Shown here one piece after another: positions 10,861 to 19,943 of a stretch of DNA of 64,000 nt; position 1 is the stretch's first letter; every line of letters starts with the position of its first letter. The stretch covers positions 282,597,930 to 282,661,929 of the forward strand of contig JARYHS010008074.1 of the NCBI GenBank assembly GCA_031002005.1. The letters are read 5' to 3'. The translations under genes and the position numbers were made by a program. The DNA is from Vandiemenella viatica (taxonomy: Eukaryota; Arthropoda; Insecta; Orthoptera; Morabidae). The notes under the pieces are model-generated. The model did not search any database. It worked only from the letters and a program-made list of their open reading frames with translations, and was not told the origin of the DNA.

Positions 10861-12017
10861 TCTGTCGCCAGTTCTCTGTTGTTGTTTATGCCAGAAAGAA
10901 CAGTAACAATGCCTTTCTCTCAGTTGTTGGAAATATACGCATTGGAATCAACAATTATAGCAAGAAAATGAACTGCTAAAAGGAGAGAGGAATGGATGAG
11001 AAATATTTTTGCCAAAAGAAAGGAGTTTTCCATTTGGTTGAAATAGGGCCATTGTTTTGAGACTTTTCCTGATTTTTCTTCAAATATTTTCTTAACTCTC
11101 TTCTGAAGGTATCTCTCAACCCTTTCATTTTAATCTTAAACTATACTTATAAACTTAAAAATAATTTCATCTGAAGAGAAAAATATTTTTTTTTTTGAAA
11201 ATGGGAAACAAAAAAAGTAATTTGATGTGGCGCGGGCGTCTCAAACAAATGTTTCAAAGCTAAACTAGATTAATTGAACTACGCCCAAATAATCGTTATA
11301 AATTGACGGTGGATTGTTTCGTAATATTATGCATAATGTTGAGTAATTTTGTAATTTTATTGGAAACGATAACAAACAGAACAAATACTATACGTCCTGT
11401 TACGTACCAAAGGTTTTTCGGTACTAATTACAATCCGCGTAATTAATTGAATTTTTGTTTAAGTGAAAAACAAAAAGATTGATTACAAATCCATATGAGT
11501 ATTCCATCGTGTTCTAATGGATGAAAGTGGTTTGAATGAACTGAATGACTGCTGTATAAAAAACAGTACAGTGCAAGGGATATTGGTTATGAATGAGATT
11601 TTGAATGTTTGAAAGCGTTTGATTTGGTAAATATGTTGCTGAAGGCTTGTTTATATTTTCTACTTTCACTTTAAACTTTTACTGACAATTTCCATTAATT
11701 TTTGTTTTTATGTGATTGTATTGTTTCTGTAATTGTTGCCAGGAAGATTCTATTTAACCTTCAAATACCTATCACTTCAAACCAGTAGAACAACTGATGA
11801 CAGCATGAAAAAAGAAAGCCCATACTATGTGAAAATAATAGATATGTAATATTGCATTTTGTTTAGATAAATGAATAAATAATAGAATTAATTACCTGGT
11901 AAATTCATTTCTGTTCCCATTTCTACTCACATCTTCATTTTAACATTCCTCTGGTGGTATTGAGATAATTTTTGATCCCACAAAGGGGCTCTTCTTGAAC
12001 AAGAGCAACCATTTTGT

Positions 12018-12209
12018 GTGTTCGCGCGAACAAATCCAAACAATTTTGGATCTCGTCGCCTTCGCGTAAGTTATCGTGGCTCAGGCGCTCGTGTGGACGG
12101 AGTCACATTAAATTACCTTTGTTTGGATTGGAGCGAACTCTTCGCGCGTATTCGCGTGTGTTCGCGCGAAGATTTTTCGCGCGAATACGCATCCACTGGA
12201 CGGCCAGCC
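12018..12209. repeat. Right terminal inverted repeat with TTCGCGCGAA palindromes
   Basis: It contains TTCGCGCGAAC near 12020, then CTTCGCGCGTATTCGCG, GTTCGCGCGAAG and TTTCGCGCGAATACGC, ending CACTGGACGGCCAGCC. It mirrors the left end, and the palindromic cores again cluster within about 190 bp of the terminus. Confidence 0.85.
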
Positions 12210-12340
12210 TTAGAAATCATTCGTTGTCGACTTTCTGCGTTTTATAGATTCATTAGATTTCCGGTAAGGATTAGTTCTTCACCAACTACTTCAGTTGTCT
12301 TTACGTTGCATACTAAATTATTATTTATTGCTTATCTGTC

Positions 12341-12538
12341 GCCGAACGGGGTGGGTAAGCGGTAACGGTCTGGCCTCGCTTTCGGGAGGACGTGGGTTAG
12401 AATCCCCATCCAATCATCCATTCAGGGTTTCCCCATACCACTGCTGGCGAATTCGGGTATGATACCTTAAAAATGCCATGGGCGAATACCTTTCCGTTCC
12501 TCGTCGATGAAGCATAGAGCGAGAAGCAAAAAAAAAAG
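12341..12538 (+). repeat. SINE family A, + strand
   Basis: The head GGGTGGGTAAGCGGTAACGG leads into CTGGCCTCGCTTTCGGGAGG, a B box GGTTAGAATCCCC, then CAGGGTTTCCCC, GGCGAATTCGGG, CCATGGGCGAATACC, a shortened CCTCGTCGATGAAGCA block and an A-rich tail. The 3' half has internal deletions compared with the copy at 24541. Confidence 0.8.
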
Positions 12539-12561
12539 CTTATCAGTCAAAAAATGGTTAT

Positions 12562-12579
12562 TAGATAGATAGATAGATA
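12562..12579. repeat. (GATA)n microsatellite
   Basis: About four and a half tandem GATA units follow the tail of the adjacent SINE. Confidence 0.9.
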
Positions 12580-12825
12580 TGTTCACTTTGATCCCATGTG
12601 AGAATAATCTCGGGGATGTGGAACAGTACATACACTTATTAGTAATGTCAATATTACTATACACAGACGGAAAAAAAAATCCCAACACCAAGAAAAAATT
12701 ATTGTAGAGTAATGAAATTTGGACAATGCATTTGTCAAGTTAACATGTTTAATTGATTAAATTTTCAAGATCACAGGTTAATTTAAGCTCAAGCAAATGC
12801 ATTTCAAATGTGAAATACTGTTAAA

Positions 12826-13274
12826 TTAATAGCCGGTGTAACCTCCAGAATTTTGAATGCAAGCCTGCAAACGTGAATGCATTGTGTCATACAGGTTTCG
12901 AATGTCACTTTGTGGTATGGAGTTCCATGCTTGTTGTACTTGTGCTGTCAATACTGGGACGGTCAGTGCTGGCTGTGGATGATGCTGGAGTTGTCGTCCA
13001 ATGATATCCCATACGTGTTCAATTGGAGACAGATCTGGTGATCTCGCAGGCCAAGGTAACATGTCGACACTCTGTAGAGCACGTTGCGAGACAACAGCGG
13101 TATGAGGGCGAGCGTTATCCTGTTGAAAAACTCCCCCTTGAATGTTGTTCATGAATGGCAGCACTACAGGTTGAATTACCAGACTGACGTACAAATTTGC
13201 AGTCAGTGTGTTTGGTATAACCACAAGAGTGCTCCTGCTGTCATAGGAAATTGCTCCCCAGACCATGACTCCAG
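12826..13274 (-). pseudogene. Tc1-like transposase 3' half (left arm, inverted duplicate)
   Basis: On the minus strand the left arm encodes GVMVWGAISYDSRSTL, then FQQDNARPHTA and LSPIEHVWDIIG, ending at the same stop as the right-arm copy. It contains the second and third catalytic acidic residues but not the first, which lies in the single-copy loop and only on the + strand. An open frame extends across the loop, but in that part it is antisense sequence. It cannot make an active enzyme. Confidence 0.88.
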
Positions 13275-13941
13275 CCCTGTAGCGTGCATTCCACTGACTA
13301 CAAGCCATCGCCGTTTGCGACTCCAGTGGTGTCAAGCCAGAGCTCATTGGAGGACGGAGTGGAGATCTGTTGTGTTTTCTGATGAAAGCAGGTTCTGCCT
13401 TGGTGCCAGTGATGGCCGAGTGTTGGTCAGAAGGAGGCCAGGGGAACGCCTGCAACCAAACTGTCTGCGGCCTAGACACACTGGACCTACACCTGGAGTC
13501 ATGGTCTGGGGAGCAATTTCCTATGACAGCAGGAGCACTCTTGTGGTTATACCAAACACACTGACTGCAAATTTGTACGTCAGTCTGGTAATTCAACCTG
13601 TAATGCTGCCATTCATGAACAGCATTCAAGGGGGAGTTTTTCAACAGGATAACGCTCGCCCTCATACCGCTGTTGTCTCGCAACGTGCTCTACAGAGTGT
13701 CGACATGTTACCTTGGCCTGCGAGATCACCAGATCTGTCTCCAATTGAACACGTATGGGATATCATTGGACGACAACTCCAGCATCATCCACAGCCAGCA
13801 CTGACCGTCCCAGTATTGACAGCACAAGTACAACAAGCATGGAACTCCATACCACAAAGTGACATTCGAAACCTGTATGACACAATGCATTCACGTTTGC
13901 AGGCTTGCATTCAAAATTCTGGAGGTTACACCGGCTATTAA
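13275..13941 (+). pseudogene. Tc1-like transposase, 5'-truncated (loop plus right arm)
   Basis: Reading into the right arm from the loop, the frame gives IPLTTSHRRLRLQW, then VVFSDESRFCLG (first catalytic Asp), RHTGPTPGVMVWGAIS, FQQDNARPHTA (second Asp) and RSPDLSPIEHVWDIIG (third acidic residue), ending at a stop at 13939-13941. This covers the complete DDE domain, roughly the last 220 residues of a 340-residue family member. The N-terminal paired HTH DNA-binding domains are missing. An open frame continues upstream to an ATG at 13084, but those 60 codons are antisense to the left-arm copy and are not transposase. No in-frame stop is seen in the retained part. Confidence 0.88.
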
Positions 13942-14632
13942 TTTAACAGTATTTCACATTTGAAATGCATTTTCTTGAGCTTAAATTAACCTGTGATCTT
14001 GAAAATTTAATCAATTAAACATGTTAACTTGACAAATGCATTGTCCAAATTTCATTACTCTACAATAATTTTTTCTTGGTGTTGGGATTTTTTTTTCCGT
14101 CTGTGTATAATTGATAATATTATTATATATTGACAACAAGTTAGCAACAACCCATTAGTATAACCAATATCTCCTGTAATCTACAAATACAATCCCGAGT
14201 TAATTAATACTTATTATGTGGAACAGTGTATACACTTGTTACCAGCATCTAATAACCAGTTATTTTCTTACCAACCAGTTACCATGATAAGTTTCACTGT
14301 AATTTGTGACTACATATTATATTATGTTAGTTGCTATTTATGCGGAACAGTACACACACCTATTAGCAATATCAATTATATTACCAACAAGTCATAAGCA
14401 GTCAATTACTTAAAAACCTGTTAGTATGATAATTTTTCACAGCAGTTTTTGAGAGCATGCTATCCCATGTTAGTTACTATATATGAGTGAAATTTTGTAA
14501 ACAGTATAATTAGTTCATTTGTCAAAAGTTTCAACAGAAAGAAAAACCATATATCATTTTAGTAATTGTGGATAATTTTGTCACCTTCCCCTTCCATGCA
14601 CCATAGGCTATATACTATTTTATCAGTCATTC

Positions 14633-15119
14633 TTAGTTACCAAATTCCAAGAAGAAAATTCTTTCACAGAGTAAAATGAGTTCTGAAGCAGAAGCTCTTT
14701 TGGACTTAAAGTAGTTGGAATTTTGTAGATAACATTTAATTTCTGTCGGTAATACATTGAATAAGGAAGCTCCAGTAAATGTTAACCCTTTCTGTACAAT
14801 TGACAGTGATTTGTAATCCTTGTGAATATTATATTTATTCCTAGTATTATGGCTATGTATGTCAGCATTAAGATTGAAGTGTTCAGGATTTTCCACTACA
14901 AATGATAGTACGGAGTATACAAACTGTGCTGGCATTGTTAGTACACCCAGGTTTTTAAATAGATTTCTGCACGACGTCTGTGGGCTTGCTCCACAAATAG
15001 TTCTTATAGCACGTTTTTGCAATTTAAATACCCTGTGTGCTTGTGACGAGTTTCCCCAGAATGAGATGCCATAAGTGAGCAGAGAATGAAAATATGCAAA
15101 ATATACTAACTTTCTGGTT
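14633..15119 (-). pseudogene. Non-LTR retrotransposon reverse transcriptase C-terminal fragment
   Basis: The minus frame reads LVYFAYFHSLLTYGISFWGN, then FKLQKRAIRTICG, LFKNLGVLTMPAQFVYSVLS and the short motif HSHNTRNKYNIH. It ends at a stop at 14633. This is the thumb and post-RT part typical of insect jockey/CR1-like LINE ORF2 (the sequence Y-G-I-x-x-W-G-x-S followed by LQKRAIR and HxHxTR). The frame closes with a stop just upstream near 15120, and the catalytic YxDD segment is not present. The first Met at about 15022 is internal, so it is not a start. The copy is 5' truncated, as LINEs usually are. Confidence 0.82.
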
Positions 15120-17928
15120 TATTGTCCCGTCATTCGCAAGTAACGTTACTTGAAATCTTTTTATCTAGTTTTTTATCAGAAAAATAAAACTAAGACAGAA
15201 ATTACGGCATCCCCATACTGAATCAATGTCAATGCAACCAAAAAAAATATATATTTGCACTAATTCAATATTTCAGTTACAGTATTATTGATAAAATAGT
15301 CTTTCTTACAGCTCTTCTATATATACGTATATTATATACCTGCGAATGTTGTGTTTGGCTGAAGCTGGTAGGTGCAGTGGTGCAGACGCAAGTGCATTGC
15401 TGGGGTATCGATCCAGCGACCAGGCCCGGAACAGGGACGGCTGGCACGGAGAAACCTGATCTACCGGTGAACATCCTCTTTGTCATTACAAAGCAATCTT
15501 TCAAAGATCGCAGTCTGAAAAATCTGATGCTGATTCTACTGATTACCGCTGATAATGCTATAAAGTAAATTTAAGTTCCGACGGCCAGTGACTGTACTAT
15601 AATCTTATGAGTTTCAGGATAGTAAGGAATGATCGAGAGCTAATTGCAGACGAGGTAATTTTCAGAAAATTACATGCTAGGAAGATTTTCGAGAAACCCA
15701 TTCCTATTCGATGGACATGGACTAAAGTTAGAAAATATCACTACAGCCCAAGTGTTGTGAATTCTTGCTTGTCGGATATACACGTCCACGATGGTATTTC
15801 GATGCCAGTACGCTAATATTCTGGACCTATGTTCGTTGTTGTTGTTGCTTGAAGGAGCAACAATAACGAAGCTATTAGCGCCCTGCCTATGCTCGTGCGG
15901 CAGAATCAATTTTAAAGGCTGTTTCTGCATTTACTGCTGTTACGTGTTTTACTCAACAGTTAAAAAATTCGACTCACGATCAAGTCACTTCCAATTACTA
16001 CCGTACATCCTCAGGATTATGGGTCACGAAATAAATCATACGATAAAATACCAATCCTTCTTATTTATAGCGATGCTACAAATGTAAATAGCAATGTTTT
16101 CTGGTCATACTGGGTCATTTTTTATCTGTGAGTTTTGGGATATACGATATTTGAAAGAAAAGGGTTATTTTATGTCATCTTCACCGTGAAAAGTAATTTT
16201 TTTTTATTATTTTTTTTAAAGGAAGAAATATTGGTATTTAGTGCACCTAAGGCATCTTGGAAGCATTTCTGAGAAAATTCACAAAATTCGCCATCGTCAT
16301 TGGAAACAGAGCGAAGAACCTCTTATGGAAAACACACATTACGTAACATATAGACGTCCACGAACTGCATCCTGGAACTGAACTCTTCAGACATGCCTTC
16401 AATATCGTTTTTTATGCTGACTGCGAACAGTGTTTTCTTTCTTCCGTCTCAGCGCCGGCTGGTCTGTTAGTCTGATAAGCTAGTATGGCTGAGTTTGCTG
16501 AGACGTGCGGAGATGCTGTACCAGGGGATATTCCACGATGGTATCCTCTGTGGTACACAACACTTCACAGTTCACATTTATTGTGAAGTATGTTGTGATT
16601 CGACGCTTTCGTCGAGATATTTAACCAAATATTATTTTCGTAACCTTATAAAAATGCACAAATAAGATGCTGTAAAAATGTATAAAGTATTTCTTCCAAT
16701 ATAGTCTCCTGACGGTAATAAATCAGAGTCTTAAAATGTACCAGACGACCTGACATCTGTGGCTCATTTAATTATGTTGCCCATGCTTGTAGATTTTTTT
16801 ATACTTCTCACAGCTGACTTAATTAATTAAACACGATTTATATTAAAGAAGCTAAGTATAACTTTCTATATTCAAAATCTATAAATTTATATCTAATATT
16901 TGGAGTGTTAATCTTTTCGTGGAATGTTTATTTTTGTGACGGAAACCGATAACCGTCCCGGCATTTGGCTTGACGATCACTGAGAAGTGACTAAAAACGA
17001 TAATAAGCACTCCTTTCTACAATTCGTTAAGCTGCCGGTTACATTTAGCATGATTCAAGTTCAAACTGAAACGGACCATGGAATGTTAGAATTTGAGGCT
17101 TTGTACTCCTGATCCGGAAATGGTATTTTTAGTTCTGACGCCAAGTGCAGGCAACGTATTAGATAATTTGTCACTAACTGTGAACAGAACTTAACAACAG
17201 CGTACTTCTGGAGCATCATTATAGTCACCTCCTAAATTTTCTCAAGGTCTCTTTTGACTCACGTGTTGCAAAATTTCTTCGTCTTTTATTACCCTAGTTT
17301 CTACAGTGATGAAATTGGTTTCAATCCATTACATTATGAGTTTCTGTAACTGATGAGTACATGTTCTTATTGGTATGTCTCAAAACCTCCTCAGTTACTT
17401 TTGCTAAACTAGTTTTAAGGCCTTGTTTCGGTAGACGTGTTACATACATATAAACCCAGTGGTTGGCATAAAATGTTTTAACACCGCCACAGAGAAGTCC
17501 AAAATCTCTAATTTAAGTTTTTAATCAATGTTAGGTACTTGAACGTTGGAGGCTGCCCTCACTTCCACCAACAGATCAAATATGCCTTGAACCACACACT
17601 GTCTGCAATGGAATAGTGACATTTACTTACCTTGCATGATACAGTACGTGCCTTCAATGACACGAAGGCCGGTGTTGCTCTGACTCCAGCTCTCAGCATG
17701 TGCAGTTTTGTTTGCTCTGTAGTGTTATACTAGAGGACTTGTCAACACTTCGTCATTAACATTTTGCCTTTGGCTTTCTGGTCATACTAAATTTTTTCCT
17801 TCCAGGTATTATTTACTTCGCTTCTCACATTTCCCATCAGTATTATTAATTGATAACCTTTTTATTCTAGAGTGCATTCAGATGCTTTAACTGTTTAGTG
17901 AATGAGTTATGGTCTTCTTAACCTACAA
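15120..17928. other. Anonymous intergenic DNA
   Basis: No gene or bounded element is recognised. A GC-richer patch at about 15365-15475 (GGTGCAGTGGTGCAGACGC, then CGATCCAGCGACCAGGCC) might be a retroposon scrap but matches nothing I can name. The open frames at 15607-15816 and 15791-16087 have no motif and no coding signature. Confidence 0.5.
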
Positions 17929-18245
17929 CAGGTATGGGCAACCTTTGCTCAGCTGAGGGCGTAATTTCGGGACTTAATCAGGCCGCGGGCCGTAGGTAAG
18001 AAATAAGTAGGTATTAGTGAATAAAAAGGCGATAAAAATTCACACATTTTTTTATTTATTAGAATTACAATAACATAATCAAACATACAAAAATCAAATT
18101 AACAAAAACAGATAGAAAAATCAAATGAACATTAATGAGAGACTTGAGTTTGAAGCTTATTTGAAATTTCTGAATCTCTGGCGGGCCGGATTGAAGCTGG
18201 TGGAGGGCCGGATCCGGCCCGGGGGCCGGGGGATGCCCATATATG
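17929..18245. mobile_element. hAT-type MITE, 317 bp
   Basis: The element starts CAGGTATGGGCAACC and ends GGATGCCCATATATG, imperfect inverted repeats beginning with CA. It is flanked by perfect 8 bp direct repeats ACCTACAA (17921-17928 and 18246-18253), the hAT target-site size. The interior has GGCCGCGGGCCGTAGG near the left end and GGGCCGGATCCGGCCCGGG near the right end. These GGCC-rich subterminal blocks are typical of hAT MITEs starting CAGNGGTGGGCAA. No transposase is present. Confidence 0.88.
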
Positions 18246-18253
18246 ACCTACAA

Positions 18254-18933
18254 CATACCCTGCCTGTTAAGGCAGGAATCATTCCGTAAAGGATATTATT
18301 AGCTGTTAAACATACGCTGTCTGTTGCTGTAAACTGACGCAGTTGCATTTGCATTTTCATCCTTATCAGAACTCTGCAACCGTAGCATTCACTGTGCCTG
18401 GATATACTGTGGCCAAATATTAATTCTCCTTATATTTATTCCAATATCCGAAAATATGAAATAAATAAATGTGACAACTTATTCTTCGAAAGGCATATAT
18501 AGGGCTATAAATGTAATCGGGAAAAGTATTTAATTGTTGTCATAACTAAATATAAGAGTTAGGTATACAAACAATTTTCTTGCTTACGTAACCATTTTAA
18601 AAATCTTTTAATGTCACCAAATCACATATAAGCCGTGGCAACTAATTAACAGTTTCGCTTTCAATTTTTTAAATATTTTCCTTCATCCCAATGTGATGTT
18701 TTAGGTCATTTTTCTCTTGAATTTCAGTTTACACTTAACAACTATCATGTTATGATCGGAGTCTAGCTTATGTTTTACAGTCGAGAAATTGGTATCTGAA
18801 TCTCTGTTTAGCCATGAAATAATTTACCTGATGTCTACATGTGTAATTTGGAAGTTATGCTTCTTGCATGATTCTTAAATAGTGTGTCTGCTATGATTTC
18901 GTAACATTCCTTGCTCATTTCTTTCTCCTAGAG
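18254..18933. other. Anonymous AT-rich DNA
   Basis: Between the MITE and the next SINE there is no recognisable gene, RNA or repeat. Confidence 0.5.
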
Positions 18934-19163
18934 ACCGAGTGTGATTGGTGAACGGTAAACGTTCAGGCCTCGCATTCGGAGGACGCCGGTTCGAATCCCT
19001 GTCCGGGCATCCAGATCTGGGTTTTCCATGGTTTCCCCAAATCACTCCAGCCGAATGTCGAGATGCTTCCTTTAAAAGGCCATGGCCGAATTTCTTCCAG
19101 TTCCTTCTTCCCAGTCCCATCCCGCCTCTAATGACCTCAACATCGACGAGGCGTAAAAAAAAG
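18934..19163 (+). repeat. SINE family A, full length
   Basis: The head ACCGAGTGTGATTGGTGAAC corresponds to a tRNA-like A-box region. It is followed by AACGTTCAGGCCTCGCATTC, GGTTCGAATCCC (a perfect RNA polymerase III B box), GGGTTTTCCATGGTTTCCCC, AATCACTCCAGCCGAATG, GGCCATGGCCGAATTTC, TCCCGCCTCTAATGACCTC, CATCGACGAGGCGT and a short A-tail. It is one of the best-preserved copies. Transcription in the family would be by Pol III from the internal boxes. Confidence 0.88.
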
Positions 19164-19201
19164 CTTTCTCCTAGACCGAAATTTCCTACAATTTTCTCTT
19201 C

Positions 19202-19467
19202 TGTGGTGAATGTTATTTTTTATTCCCCATACGCGTTTCGCCCTTGTGGTGAGGAGCAGCATTAGTTGCTGTAAATTTACCGTATGTTTTAACATGTGTG
19301 AGGATTATCACTACGTCTGAGAGTGTATGTATTTATATATAATGAATTGTACTTTATCTAATAATGCTAACAACACACTTTTAAAGCATATATCTACAGC
19401 TACTGATGATGCCCTTCACCACAAGGGCGAAACGCGTGTATGGAATAAAATATAACATTCATCACAA
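19202..19467. repeat. Long inverted repeat, Penelope-type terminal-repeat candidate
   Basis: Left arm 19202-19263 (TGTGGTGAATGTTATTTTTT, CATACGCGTTTCGCCC, TTGTGGTGAGGAGC) is the imperfect reverse complement of right arm 19403-19467 (GCCCTTCACCACAAGGGC, GAAACGCGTGTATGG, TATAACATTCATCACA). The arms are about 60 bp and the spacer about 140 bp. The GGCGAAACGCGT motif is typical of Penelope-like element terminal repeats. No reverse transcriptase or GIY-YIG remnant was found nearby. Confidence 0.6.
19403..19433 (+). ncRNA. Hammerhead-ribozyme-like core
   Basis: CTGATGA (19403-19409) is followed by one extra T, a perfect 6 bp stem GCCCTT/AAGGGC with loop CACCAC, and then GAAAC (19429-19433). This is the CUGAUGA-stem II-GAAA arrangement of hammerhead ribozymes, which are known from Penelope-like retroelements. 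The unpaired T before stem II departs from the usual core. The cleavage site and stems I and III are not clearly identified. A stem III partner could be the inverted left arm (ACGCGTT near 19233). Activity is unproven. Confidence 0.42.
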
Positions 19468-19943
19468 CAGTTGTTTGTAGACGGAAAAGATTTATTTAAT
19501 TAAACTGCGTTTTTAAGCTATTTACAAAACCGGTATCAATATGCTCAAATGTTTCTTCTCTAAGATTTCTTATCAGCTGATTAAAGAAATCGTTATCCTT
19601 CTTTCACTAACTGTTTCTCAACGTATCCGCTAAGGATCGGAGTCACTTTGATCTAACTTCGGATTGTGTATTGCAAAGAAGGATGGGCAAGCTGGAAACA
19701 TTCCAAAAACAAGATCTCTCTTCCCGAGACTGTAGTAAACGTGTTCAAGGGCAACGCGGGGGATTTCTAAAGAGGTTTCTCATAGTTTGTTTATAAATAT
19801 TATGTCATGAATTGACCTGAGGAAGACGCACATGTATTGCCATGTGTTGGCAAGTAGTATTAGTCTCGTAATAGTGTTTAATAGTTGCACTATCTGTGAA
19901 ATGTGTACATTTGATTCTGAAAGGAGCAATCATTTACCTAGGG
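19468..19943. other. Anonymous spacer
   Basis: No gene is recognised. A small stem-loop, CACATG-TATTGC-CATGTG, is visible near 19830-19848 directly after CCTGAGGAAGACG; its role is unknown. Confidence 0.45.

Larger units (their letters stand above)
10743..12209. mobile_element. PIF/Harbinger-like non-autonomous transposon
   Basis: The inverted termini start GGCTGGCCGTCCAGTGGA and match for about 27 bp with one or two differences. The element is flanked on both sides by the trinucleotide TTA (10740-10742 and 12210-12212). A 3 bp TTA/TWA target duplication is the hallmark of the PIF/Harbinger superfamily. Just inside both ends are repeated palindromes TTCGCGCGAA. The 1.1 kb interior is AT-rich and has no transposase, although about 10870-11100 (REEWMRNIFAKRKEFSIW, then a stop) looks vaguely like the N-terminal region of Harbinger-encoded proteins. 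I infer a deletion derivative of an autonomous element. The family call rests on the target duplication and is not certain. Confidence 0.75.
12662..14105. mobile_element. Palindromic Tc1-like transposon with 613 bp inverted arms
   Basis: The element begins CACAGACGGAAAAAAAAATC and ends with its reverse complement, flanked by TA on both sides (12660-12661 and 14106-14107), the Tc1/mariner target duplication. Bases 12662-13274 are the near-perfect reverse complement of 13493-14105, two arms of 613 bp, around a 218 bp loop at 13275-13492. I noticed only about three base differences between the arms. Each arm carries the 3' half of the same transposase, pointing outward. Ordinary Tc1 elements have short or moderate inverted repeats outside a single gene, so this is a rearranged, foldback-type derivative. 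High arm identity argues for a recent origin. Confidence 0.93.
12618..14470. repeat. Degenerate tandem repeat (about 123 bp unit) split by a Tc1 insertion
   Basis: The unit start GGAACAGTACATACACTTATTAG occurs at about 12620, as GGAACAGTGTATACACTTGTTA at about 14220 and as GGAACAGTACACACACCTATTAG at about 14344. The first unit is interrupted by the palindromic Tc1 element at 12662-14105. Later parts of units 2 and 3 also agree (CATGATAAGTTTCAC / GTATGATAATTTTTCAC; ATGTTAGTTGCTAT / ATGTTAGTTACTAT). The repeat therefore predates the Tc1 insertion. Confidence 0.75.

Noticed and set aside
13084..13274. First 60 codons of the 285-codon + strand open frame as the transposase N terminus
   Set aside because: They are antisense to the left-arm copy of the transposase C-terminal region; the true HTH domain is missing.
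15607..16087. Two overlapping + strand open frames as a small gene
   Set aside because: No motifs, no plausible splice structure and no similarity that I recognise.
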